From positions 1 to 5,268 of the forward strand of contig JAJZGO010000107.1 of assembly GCA_021798415.1 (NCBI GenBank): 5,268 nt of DNA. The letters run 5' to 3'. Numbering within the stretch: the stretch's first letter is position 1; every line of letters begins with the position of its first letter. Positions 1 through 5,268 of this stretch are shown here, piece by piece. Made by a program: the position numbers and the translations under genes. The stretch is from Thermoplasmata archaeon. GTDB taxonomy: Archaea; Thermoplasmatota; Thermoplasmata; Lutacidiplasmatales; UBA184. Below the pieces are notes generated by a model, which ran no database searches, was not told where the DNA came from, and worked only from the letters and a program-made list of their open reading frames with translations.

Positions 1-818
1 CCGTGGTCCTCGTGCTCGACGACGCTCGGATCGGCGGACCCGACCTCGCGCCCGTCCTGCGGGCGGTCGCCGACCCGGATCGCTTCCTGCCCGAAGGGGA
101 GCACGGCCTCCCGCCGCTCTACACGATCGTCGCCGGCTCGGCGGAGGCGCTCTCGAGCCTCGCGGTCTCGGTCGGGGGACGTTTCCCGTTCGACCCGTTC
201 GTGTCGCTCGGACCGTACGACGGCCCGACCCTCGAGGCGATCGTCCGCGACCGAGCCGACCGCGCGTTCGGGCGGCCGGCCCCGGCGGCCCTGATCGGCC
301 GGGTCGTCCGTCGGTCGGTCGAGGACGGTGGAGGCACCCGCCGAGCGCTCGACCTTCTGCGTCGCGAGCTGCTCGGACCGGCGTACGGCTCGCTGGGTCC
401 CGAGCTTCGCCGTGCCCTCGGTGTCGGGGTCTCGGTCGAGCCGCGGGTCGTTCGCGCGATCGGGGCGGCCTCGGGGAAGGGCGCGGCCCGGCTCGGGGAG
501 GTACGTCGCCTCGAGGCCGAGATCGCCCGTGCGCAGGGCCTCCGGCCGCTGCCCACGACCACGCTCTGGCGTCGGATCGTCCGTCTCGAGCAGGCCGGTT
601 ACGTCCGGCGGGAGATCCGTCCCGGCGGGATCGGGGGCTCCCGGTCGCTGTTGCGCGTGCTGACCCCGATCGACGAGTGGGTCATGGCGCCCCGCCCTCG
701 GGAAACTCTTCGAGGGTACGAACGGTGGGGCGAGAGCGAACCGTGGCGGGGGGAGGGCCCGTCGGGACCGATTCGTCCCGGCGCCGGCCCCCCTCCGAGC
801 GACGACCCAGCTGACTAG
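1..818 (+). CDS. Orc1/Cdc6-like AAA+ ATPase, C-terminal part (5' end outside window)
   Basis: Probably a relative of the archaeal origin-binding initiator Orc1/Cdc6, which binds origin DNA and loads the replicative helicase. Residues are numbered from the codon at position 3. A Walker B-like strand (VLVLDDA, 2-8) opens the visible part. It is followed by a sensor-1 strand (about 40-46), a candidate arginine finger (R60), the family-like segment LGPYDGPTLEAIVRDRADRAF (69-89, with PYD at 71-73), and a sensor-2 helix GTRRALDLLRREL (111-123). A winged-helix-like domain occupies about 165-225, with a recognition-type helix near TTLWRRIVRLEQAGY. The Pro/Gly/Arg-rich tail (228-271) has no domain. 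Walker A and the lid start must lie upstream, so the GTG at 3 is unlikely to be the true start. Walker B reads DD rather than DE and the sensor-1 Asn is not evident, so ATP turnover may be altered. The reading frame runs into the 3' end of the convergent helicase gene. Another AAA+/winged-helix ATPase family is possible. Confidence 0.62.
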   Translation, partial: VVLVLDDARIGGPDLAPVLRAVADPDRFLPEGEHGLPPLYTIVAGSAEALSSLAVSVGGRFPFDPFVSLGPYDGPTLEAIVRDRADRAFGRPAPAALIGRVVRRSVEDGGGTRRALDLLRRELLGPAYGSLGPELRRALGVGVSVEPRVVRAIGAASGKGAARLGEVRRLEAEIARAQGLRPLPTTTLWRRIVRLEQAGYVRREIRPGGIGGSRSLLRVLTPIDEWVMAPRPRETLRGYERWGESEPWRGEGPSGPIRPGAGPPPSDDPAD

Positions 819-2979
819 CGACCATCTCGGCCAGCTTGCGCGAGCGCAGCGCCTGTTCGATGCGGTCGATCGGCGCTTGGCGGAGCGCCTCCCGGTCGGC
901 GTAGCCGGCCCGGTAGAGCAGGCGCGCGCGAACTCGTCCGATCCCGCGAAGGCGGACGAGGTCGAGGAGCTCCTCCTTCACGCCGTAGCGCACGCGCAAC
1001 GAGAGGTCGTCGATCGGACGTCCGAGCCGGCGCTGGAACGCCATCGACAGCCGGCTCGCGCCGAAGAGGAGCCACTCCGCGTCCTCGACCTTCGTCCGGA
1101 GGTCGCCGGCGCCGATGCCGAAGCGCTTCGTGATCTCGAGGATCGGCTCTTCGGCGATCCACTGCTCGAGCACCGTGGCCGTCTTGAGGGTCGCGAGGAA
1201 GACCTCGATCTCGAGGTCGAGAGGCGCCTCCTCGGGCTTCACGAGCAGCTCCTCCGCTTCGTCCGTGTACCGCGCGAGGAGGTCCGGCTCCTCGCCCCGA
1301 CGCAAGAAGAGCGGCGGGAGGTCGGGGGTCGCCGCGACCGCCGCGAGGAGCGGGAAGGGGCCGACGCCGATCGGCGCCCGCTCGAGCGCCTGCTTCAAGA
1401 CGATCGCGCTCAACGGGTCGAGGTAGAGCTCGCTCGTGAGTTGGCCGAACCGCGTCGCCCGAAGCTCCCGACCGGGCTCGAGGAGTCCGTTCTCCTCGAG
1501 GAACCGCCGGACCGAGCCGAACTTGTGGCGGAGTTCCGAGAGCGGGAGGGTCTGGCCGTAGAACGTCGCGCCGAAGAACGACTCGAGGCTCTCCTCGTCC
1601 GAGACCGCCCGGCTCGCGACGAGCGCGAGCAGGTGCATCCTCAGCGCCGGTTCGGCCGCGAGCCGGCTCTCGATCGGCTCGGGCGGGGCGGAGAGGTAGC
1701 GGTCGAGGAGGCGGTCCTCGTCGTCCGGGCTGCGGGCGATCAGGAGCGCTTCCCCGACCGGGTCGTAGCGGGGTCGGCCCGCGCGCCCGAGCATCTGGTG
1801 GACCTCGGTCGCCGGGATCGGCGCCTGCATCCCGAGCCGGTCGTCGTAGCGGCTCGTGTCGCGCACGATCACCCGGCGGGCGGGCAGGTTGATCCCGGCG
1901 GCGAGCGTCGGGGTCGCCACGAGCGCCTTGAGCGTGCGATCGCGGAACGCGCGCTCGACGACCCGGCGTTCGGGGTTCGTGAGCGAGGCGTTGTGGAACG
2001 CGACCCCGTAGGGCATCAGTCCCGAAAGCCGACGGATCCCCTCGGTCTCCTCGTCGGAGACGTTCACGAGCTCGGCCGCCGCGGCCCGGGCGCGGACGAG
2101 CTCGTCGGGGGTGAGGAGGGCGCGGACCGTATGGGTGAGCGATTCGGCGGTCTGCTCGCTCGAGCGCCGGCTGTTGACGAAGACGAGCGCCTGTCCGCCG
2201 TTCTGGACGACGGTGCGCACGAGCCGGGGAACCGGCTCGCCCGGACCGGCGACCTCGGTGACCGAGAGGTCGGTGAACGTGATCCGGCCCTCGCGGTAGA
2301 CGCCCAGCTTGAGCGGGACGGGTCGGTAGGAGCTCGCGATGTGCCGCGCGCCCAGCCAGGCGGCGACCTCTTCGGAGTTGCGGACGGTCGCGGAGAGCGC
2401 GACGATCTGGAGATCCGGGTACGCGCGTCGTAGCCGCGTCAGGCTCACCTCAAGGGTCGGACCGCGGTCCGGGTCGCGCATGAGGTGGACCTCGTCCGCG
2501 ACCACGACGCCGAGCCGGTCGAGCCAGGGACTTCCGCGCCGCAGAAGGCCGTCCGCCTTCTCGCTCGTCGCGACGAGCACGTCGAGCTTTTCGAGCTTCT
2601 CGGCCGTGAGGTCGAAGTCTCCGATCGAGATCCCGACCTTGAGCCCGAGCTCCTCGAACTTCGCGAGCTCCTCCGCCTTCTCGTGCGCGAGCGCTCTCAG
2701 CGGGACGAGGTAGAGCCCCGTCCGACCCACGCGCGCGGCGCGCAGGAGGGCGAGGTAGGCGACCAGCGACTTCCCGCTCGCGGTCGGGCAGGCGAGGAGC
2801 AGGTTCTCGCCCGCGAGGACCGGTCCGACCGCCATCGCCTGGGGCGGGTAGAGCGAGGAGATCCCGTCCTTCTCGAGGATCCGACGCCACTCGGGGTCGA
2901 CGGCGGTCTCGGCGAGCGGCACCGGGGCGGCCGGCTCCACGAGGTCGACCGGCGCGCGCGACGGGACCCGTTTCGGCAC
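682..2979 (-). CDS. hel308: Hel308-family superfamily 2 DNA helicase (Ski2-like), complete
   Basis: ATP-dependent 3'-5' DNA helicase acting on stalled or branched replication forks in archaea. All core motifs are visible in the 765 residues: Q-motif LYPPQ (43-47), Walker A PTASGKS (65-71), Ia LVPLRALAHEK (91-101), Ib TSEKADGLLRR (138-148), II DEVH (162-165), III SAT (196-198), IV ALVFVNSRR (264-272), V VATPTLAAGINLP (354-366) and VI QMLGRAGRP (395-403). A winged helix follows at about 430-510. The ratchet domain contains GIGAGDLRTKVEDAEWLL (621-638), and a helix-hairpin-helix clamp LRGIGRVRARLLY (677-689) ends near 720. Hel308 proteins are usually near 700 residues; the surplus is about 20 residues at the N-terminus and a basic, Pro-rich tail of about 45. 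The start is GTG, with GGAG five bases upstream and conserved sequence beginning soon after. The gene sits 22 bp behind the acyl-CoA dehydrogenase gene and overlaps the convergent Orc1-like gene by 137 bp. Confidence 0.95.
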   Translation of the reverse strand: MPKRVPSRAPVDLVEPAAPVPLAETAVDPEWRRILEKDGISSLYPPQAMAVGPVLAGENLLLACPTASGKSLVAYLALLRAARVGRTGLYLVPLRALAHEKAEELAKFEELGLKVGISIGDFDLTAEKLEKLDVLVATSEKADGLLRRGSPWLDRLGVVVADEVHLMRDPDRGPTLEVSLTRLRRAYPDLQIVALSATVRNSEEVAAWLGARHIASSYRPVPLKLGVYREGRITFTDLSVTEVAGPGEPVPRLVRTVVQNGGQALVFVNSRRSSEQTAESLTHTVRALLTPDELVRARAAAAELVNVSDEETEGIRRLSGLMPYGVAFHNASLTNPERRVVERAFRDRTLKALVATPTLAAGINLPARRVIVRDTSRYDDRLGMQAPIPATEVHQMLGRAGRPRYDPVGEALLIARSPDDEDRLLDRYLSAPPEPIESRLAAEPALRMHLLALVASRAVSDEESLESFFGATFYGQTLPLSELRHKFGSVRRFLEENGLLEPGRELRATRFGQLTSELYLDPLSAIVLKQALERAPIGVGPFPLLAAVAATPDLPPLFLRRGEEPDLLARYTDEAEELLVKPEEAPLDLEIEVFLATLKTATVLEQWIAEEPILEITKRFGIGAGDLRTKVEDAEWLLFGASRLSMAFQRRLGRPIDDLSLRVRYGVKEELLDLVRLRGIGRVRARLLYRAGYADREALRQAPIDRIEQALRSRKLAEMVASQLGRRSEGGRRRDESVPTGPPPATVRSRPTVRTLEEFPEGGAP

Positions 2980-2984
2980 GACGA

Positions 2985-2988
2985 CTCC
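2985..2988 (-). promoter_or_regulatory. Ribosome binding site GGAG for the helicase
   Basis: On the minus strand GGAG is followed by five bases and then the GTG start, a standard Shine-Dalgarno spacing. It supports the GTG at 2979 as the start, and supports translation from a message that also carries the upstream dehydrogenase gene. Confidence 0.55.
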
Positions 2989-3000
2989 GAGCCGCGACCG

Positions 3001-3008
3001 CCTATAGG
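3001..3008 (-). promoter_or_regulatory. TATA-like palindrome CCTATAGG upstream of the helicase gene
   Basis: A perfect 8-bp palindrome with a TATA core overlaps the TAG stop codon of the dehydrogenase gene. Its centre lies 25-26 bp upstream of the helicase GTG, the spacing expected for an archaeal TATA box driving a leaderless transcript. It may give the helicase its own promoter inside the two-gene unit. It could also be a chance consequence of the stop codon and its context. Confidence 0.4.
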
Positions 3009-4138
3009 TTCGAGGTCGGGCGGTCGCCGAGCAACCCGCGGGCGAGGATCAGTTCCTGGATCTCGGTCGTCCCTTCGACGATCGGGAAGACGCGGGCATC
3101 GCGCCAGAGGCGCTCGGCGGTCGCCCCCGCGCGGGCCCCCGCCGAGCCCGCGACGCTCACGCCCGTCGACGCGATCGAGACCGCAGCCTGGGATGCGACG
3201 AGCTTGGCGACCGACGCGGCCTCGACGTACGGGCGACCGGCGTCCTTCAGTTCGGCGGCCCGCTCGACCAGCGCCTCGGCCGACGCGAGGTGGGCGTACG
3301 CTCGGGCGAGCTCGCCGCGGGCCCACTCGGCGTCCGCCGCGCGCACCGACCGCACGAGCTCCTCGAACGCGGCGCGGGCGACGCCGAGCGCGCAACTCGC
3401 GATCCCCACGCGCCCAGCCGTGAGCGACTCGAGGGCGATGCGCAGGCCCTCCCCCTCAGACCCCAGCAGGCTCTCGGGAGGAAGCGTCGCCCCGTCCAGG
3501 ACGAGCTCGGTCGTCTCGCTTCCGCGCAAGCCGAGCTTGTCGAGACGCTGGGCGACGGAGAACCCCGGCGTGCCCGGGGGGACGATGAACGCCGAGATCC
3601 CCTTCGGCCCGAGCGCGGGGTCGTGTGTCGCGAAGACGAGGATCGTGCCCGCGCTCGCCGCGTTCGAGGTGAACATCTTCGTCCCCTTGAGGCGGAACCC
3701 CTCCGCCCGCCGCTCGTACCGGGTCGAGAGCCGGGCGGCGTCGGACCCCACGCCCGGTTCCGTGAGGCCGAACGCGCCGACCCGGTCGCCGCGCGCGAGC
3801 GGTCGGAGGTGCGTCTCCTTCTGCCCCTCGGTGCCCCACCGGAGGATCGGGTGGGCGCAGACCGCGAGGTGGACCGAGAGAAGGACCGCGACGGCGGCGC
3901 TCCCGCGCGCGAGCTCCTCGAGCGCCGCGGAGAGGGAGCGGGTATCCCCACCGGCGCCGTCCCAGGCCTCCGGGATCCCGAGCCCGAGGAACCGCTCCCG
4001 CGCGAGGCTTCGGACGACCTCGTCCGGGACCCGGTCCTCCCGGTCGATCGCGCTCGCGAGCGGGGCCAGGTAGCGCTCGGAGAAGGCCCGGGCCCGGGCC
4101 CTCCACTCCCCGGGGGCTTCGGCCGGTTCGGGTGCCAC
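3002..4138 (-). CDS. Acyl-CoA dehydrogenase-family flavoprotein with atypical FAD-interface motifs
   Basis: Family members oxidise acyl-CoA thioesters to 2-enoyl-CoA with FAD and pass electrons to electron-transfer flavoprotein, in fatty-acid or branched-chain amino-acid breakdown. The protein is cytosolic, with no signal peptide. I chose GTG at 4138, giving 378 residues, the usual family length. The frame stays open to 4306, but those 56 extra residues are Arg-rich, unlike the family, and antisense to the NFACT start. Visible features are an N-terminal helical domain (1-120), GLTEPGVGSD (124-133, flavin/substrate site), KMFTSNA (154-160), KLGLRGS (201-207), the helix start AGRVGIA (241-247), AERLWRDAR (341-349) and VEGTTEIQ (354-361), with E355 where short- and medium-chain enzymes have the catalytic base. 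The usual RxxFG segment is missing through an apparent 8-residue gap near 267, and the QxxGG motif reads S-V-A-G-S (about 327-332). Substrate specificity cannot be read from the sequence. A TATA-like site lies about 26 bp upstream; no Shine-Dalgarno is seen, suggesting a leaderless transcript. Confidence 0.9.
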   Translation of the reverse strand: MAPEPAEAPGEWRARARAFSERYLAPLASAIDREDRVPDEVVRSLARERFLGLGIPEAWDGAGGDTRSLSAALEELARGSAAVAVLLSVHLAVCAHPILRWGTEGQKETHLRPLARGDRVGAFGLTEPGVGSDAARLSTRYERRAEGFRLKGTKMFTSNAASAGTILVFATHDPALGPKGISAFIVPPGTPGFSVAQRLDKLGLRGSETTELVLDGATLPPESLLGSEGEGLRIALESLTAGRVGIASCALGVARAAFEELVRSVRAADAEWARGELARAYAHLASAEALVERAAELKDAGRPYVEAASVAKLVASQAAVSIASTGVSVAGSAGARAGATAERLWRDARVFPIVEGTTEIQELILARGLLGDRPTSNL

Positions 4139-4208
4139 GACGCGGGCAGGCCGACGAACCCTTAATGCTCGCCTCCGGTCGCGGAGTACGGTCGTGGTCG
4201 AGGTGTCG
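4139..4208. promoter_or_regulatory. Divergent promoter region with a shared TATA-like core (CTTAATGC, 4161-4168)
   Basis: This 70 bp spacer separates two divergent start codons and contains a rare AT-rich core in GC-rich DNA. The TTAA at its centre is palindromic, so it can be read in either direction. Its centre is 26-27 bp upstream of the GTG of the minus-strand dehydrogenase, the usual distance from an archaeal TATA box to the transcription start, which predicts a leaderless message there. On the plus strand the same distance falls near 4191, giving a leader of about 18 bases before ATG 4209. A purine-rich stretch (GAGGCGAG on the minus strand, 4169-4176) could serve as a TFB recognition element. 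The promoter assignment is inferred from spacing and composition only. Confidence 0.55.
4200..4205 (+). promoter_or_regulatory. Ribosome binding site GAGGTG deciding the NFACT start
   Basis: GAGGTG matches the complement of the archaeal 16S rRNA 3' end. Five bases separate GAGG from the ATG at 4209. This favours ATG 4209 over the in-frame GTG codons at 4194 and 4203, both of which lack such a site. Confidence 0.5.
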
Positions 4209-5268
4209 ATGCCGAACGGAACGACCCCGAAGGACCGATTCACGGCCCTCGACACCCTCGCCCTCGTCCGCGAGCTCCGGGCTCTCGCGGGCGCCCGCGT
4301 CGACAAGGTGTTCGACCTCCCGGGCGCCGGCTGGTCGATCGCCCTGCGGGTACCGGGCGAGTCGAAGCGAGAGCTCGTGCTCGTGCCGGGCCGCTACGCC
4401 GCGCTCCTGCGCGAAGGTCCGACCCACCTCGCGGAGCTCGGCGCGTTCGCCCGCGACCTGCGTCGGCTCCTCACCGGGGCCGCGATCCGGGAGGTCGCGG
4501 ACCCTCAGGGGGAGCGACTCCTCGAGGTCGGCCTGGGCCGCCACGACGAGCGCGACGCGCTCCTGCTCGTCGTCGAGATGTTCGGCCGGGGCAATCTCAT
4601 CGTTGTGGGCGAAGGGAAGATCCTCGCGGTCGCGCAGCCGCGTCAGTGGGCGCACCGCTCCGTCCGGATCGGAGCGGCCTACGTTCGGCCCCCCCAGCGC
4701 GTCGACCCGTGGTCGCTCGGGTCCCGCGAGCTCTCCGCCGAGCTCGCCGCCTCGCGGACCGACCTCGCGAGCACCCTCGCCGCCCGCCTCGCGCTCGGCG
4801 GCCCGGTCGCCGAGGAGCTGATCGCCCGCGTGGGGGCGAGCGGCGCGGACCCCGCCTCCTCGAGGTCGGAGGAGCTCGGAGGAAAGATCCACGCGGCGAT
4901 GGCGAAGCTCCTCGAGGAGGTCGGAGGGAGCCCGACCGGCCATCTCGTGCGCCGGGAGGGCACGATCGTCGACGCGACCCCGTATCTCTCCCGCCGCTGG
5001 GACGGTCTCCCCGATGCGATCCGCGAGACCCGTCCGACGTTTTCCGAGGCCGCGAACGCCTACTTCTCGACCCTGGTGCCCCCCGTTCGACCGCCCGAGG
5101 TCGTCGCCGCCGAGAAGGCCCATCGCGACCTCGAGCACCTCGCCGACCGCCAGCGGGTCGCGGTCGAGGAGCTCGGCCGGGCGATCGCCGACCTCAAGGC
5201 GCAGGCCGAGACGATCTTCGCGCACTACCCCGACGCCGAGGCGGAGGTCGAGCGCCGTCGGACCGGTG
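4209..5268 (+). CDS. rqcH: NFACT-family protein (archaeal RqcH/NEMF homologue), N-terminal part, 3' end outside window
   Basis: Homologue of the ribosome-associated quality-control factor RqcH/Rqc2/NEMF, which binds stalled large subunits with peptidyl-tRNA and, in several lineages, directs C-terminal tailing. The 353 visible residues form the NFACT-N domain: opening helix FTALDTLALVRELR (11-24) and GARVDKVFDL (28-37), then FARDLRRLLTGAAIREV (80-96), the signature EMFGRGNLIV (123-132), YVRPP (158-162), a helical region resembling the family's helix-hairpin-helix (about 190-215), and TFSEAANAYFSTL (277-289). A charged segment from about 298 looks like the start of the long coiled coil (AEKAHRDLEHLADRQ). 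The M domain and RNA-binding NFACT-R domain should follow outside the window. ATG 4209 is chosen because GAGGTG lies just upstream; in-frame GTG codons at 4194 and 4203 are alternatives. The position of the conserved Asp-Arg pair reads E102-R103. The gene is divergent from the acyl-CoA dehydrogenase gene, and the frame is open to the window end. Confidence 0.9.
   Translation, partial: MPNGTTPKDRFTALDTLALVRELRALAGARVDKVFDLPGAGWSIALRVPGESKRELVLVPGRYAALLREGPTHLAELGAFARDLRRLLTGAAIREVADPQGERLLEVGLGRHDERDALLLVVEMFGRGNLIVVGEGKILAVAQPRQWAHRSVRIGAAYVRPPQRVDPWSLGSRELSAELAASRTDLASTLAARLALGGPVAEELIARVGASGADPASSRSEELGGKIHAAMAKLLEEVGGSPTGHLVRREGTIVDATPYLSRRWDGLPDAIRETRPTFSEAANAYFSTLVPPVRPPEVVAAEKAHRDLEHLADRQRVAVEELGRAIADLKAQAETIFAHYPDAEAEVERRRTG

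Noticed and set aside
119..663. Other open frames of 111 and 147 residues inside the Orc1-like gene
   Set aside because: Compositionally biased Ser/Arg/Pro-rich products overlapping a frame with a coherent AAA+ and winged-helix layout.
877..2433. 518-residue open frame on the plus strand
   Set aside because: It is antisense to the helicase, whose motifs are fully conserved on the other strand. Its product is Arg/Glu/Leu-rich with no recognisable domain; long antisense frames are expected at this GC content.
4085..4101. Short tandem repeat of GGCCCG units
   Set aside because: It lies inside the dehydrogenase coding region, encodes alternating Arg-Ala, and is too short to support any role beyond GC-rich codon choice.
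3204..4165. Plus-strand frames of about 290 residues opposite the dehydrogenase gene
   Set aside because: Shadows of the conserved minus-strand gene, with Ser/Arg- or Arg/Glu-rich products and no domain.
4139..4306. 56-residue N-terminal extension of the dehydrogenase frame
   Set aside because: It is Arg-rich, unlike the family N-terminus, antisense to the NFACT start, and would cross the divergent promoter. GTG 4138 gives the standard family length.
3456..5225. 589-residue open frame on the minus strand
   Set aside because: It is antisense to the NFACT gene and out of frame within the dehydrogenase gene. Its low-complexity Arg/Gly/Glu composition and its crossing of two clear genes mark it as a shadow.
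1..5268. Search for CRISPR arrays, tRNA or rRNA genes, insertion sequences or toxin-antitoxin pairs
   Set aside because: No spaced direct repeats, tRNA-like arms, terminal inverted repeats or transposase motifs were seen. Nearly all bases fall in four identified genes.

Overview
This 5.3 kb window comes from a GC-rich (roughly 70 % by eye) archaeal chromosome. The archaeal call rests on a Hel308-type helicase, an Orc1/Cdc6-like AAA+ protein, an NFACT (RqcH/NEMF-type) protein and TATA-like sites about 26 bp upstream of start codons. The proteins are rich in Ala and Arg but not strongly acidic, which argues against a halophile. A high-GC Thermoplasmatota lineage is my best guess, at low confidence.

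Layout. Four genes fill the window almost completely. (1) Positions 1-818, plus strand: the C-terminal part of a divergent Orc1/Cdc6-like AAA+ protein, cut by the left window edge. (2) Positions 682-2979, minus strand: a complete Hel308 superfamily 2 DNA helicase. Its last 137 bases overlap the tail of gene 1 in convergent orientation. (3) Positions 3002-4138, minus strand: an acyl-CoA dehydrogenase-family flavoprotein lying 22 bp upstream of the helicase, probably co-transcribed with it. (4) Positions 4209-5268, plus strand: the NFACT-N portion of an RqcH/NEMF homologue, divergent from gene 3 and cut by the right edge. The only intergenic stretches are the 22 bp between genes 2 and 3 and the roughly 70 bp divergent promoter region between genes 3 and 4. 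No stretch above 300 bases lacks a gene.

Regulation. In very GC-rich DNA, two short AT-rich palindromic sites stand out. The TTAA core at 4161-4168 serves the divergent pair. CTATAG at 3001-3008, overlapping the stop codon of gene 3, lies 25-26 bp upstream of the helicase GTG start. The spacing suits archaeal TATA boxes and leaderless or short-leader transcripts. No U-tract terminator is evident at the convergent end.

How the genes relate. The genes are housekeeping (replication initiation or AAA+ function, replication-fork repair, translation quality control) plus one lipid or amino-acid catabolic enzyme. No obvious shared pathway links them, and I see no defence system, mobile element, CRISPR array or RNA gene. 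The points worth a second look are the overlap that begins just where the conserved domains of both proteins end, an acyl-CoA dehydrogenase that appears to have lost its FAD-interface motifs, and altered signature residues in the Orc1-like and NFACT proteins.
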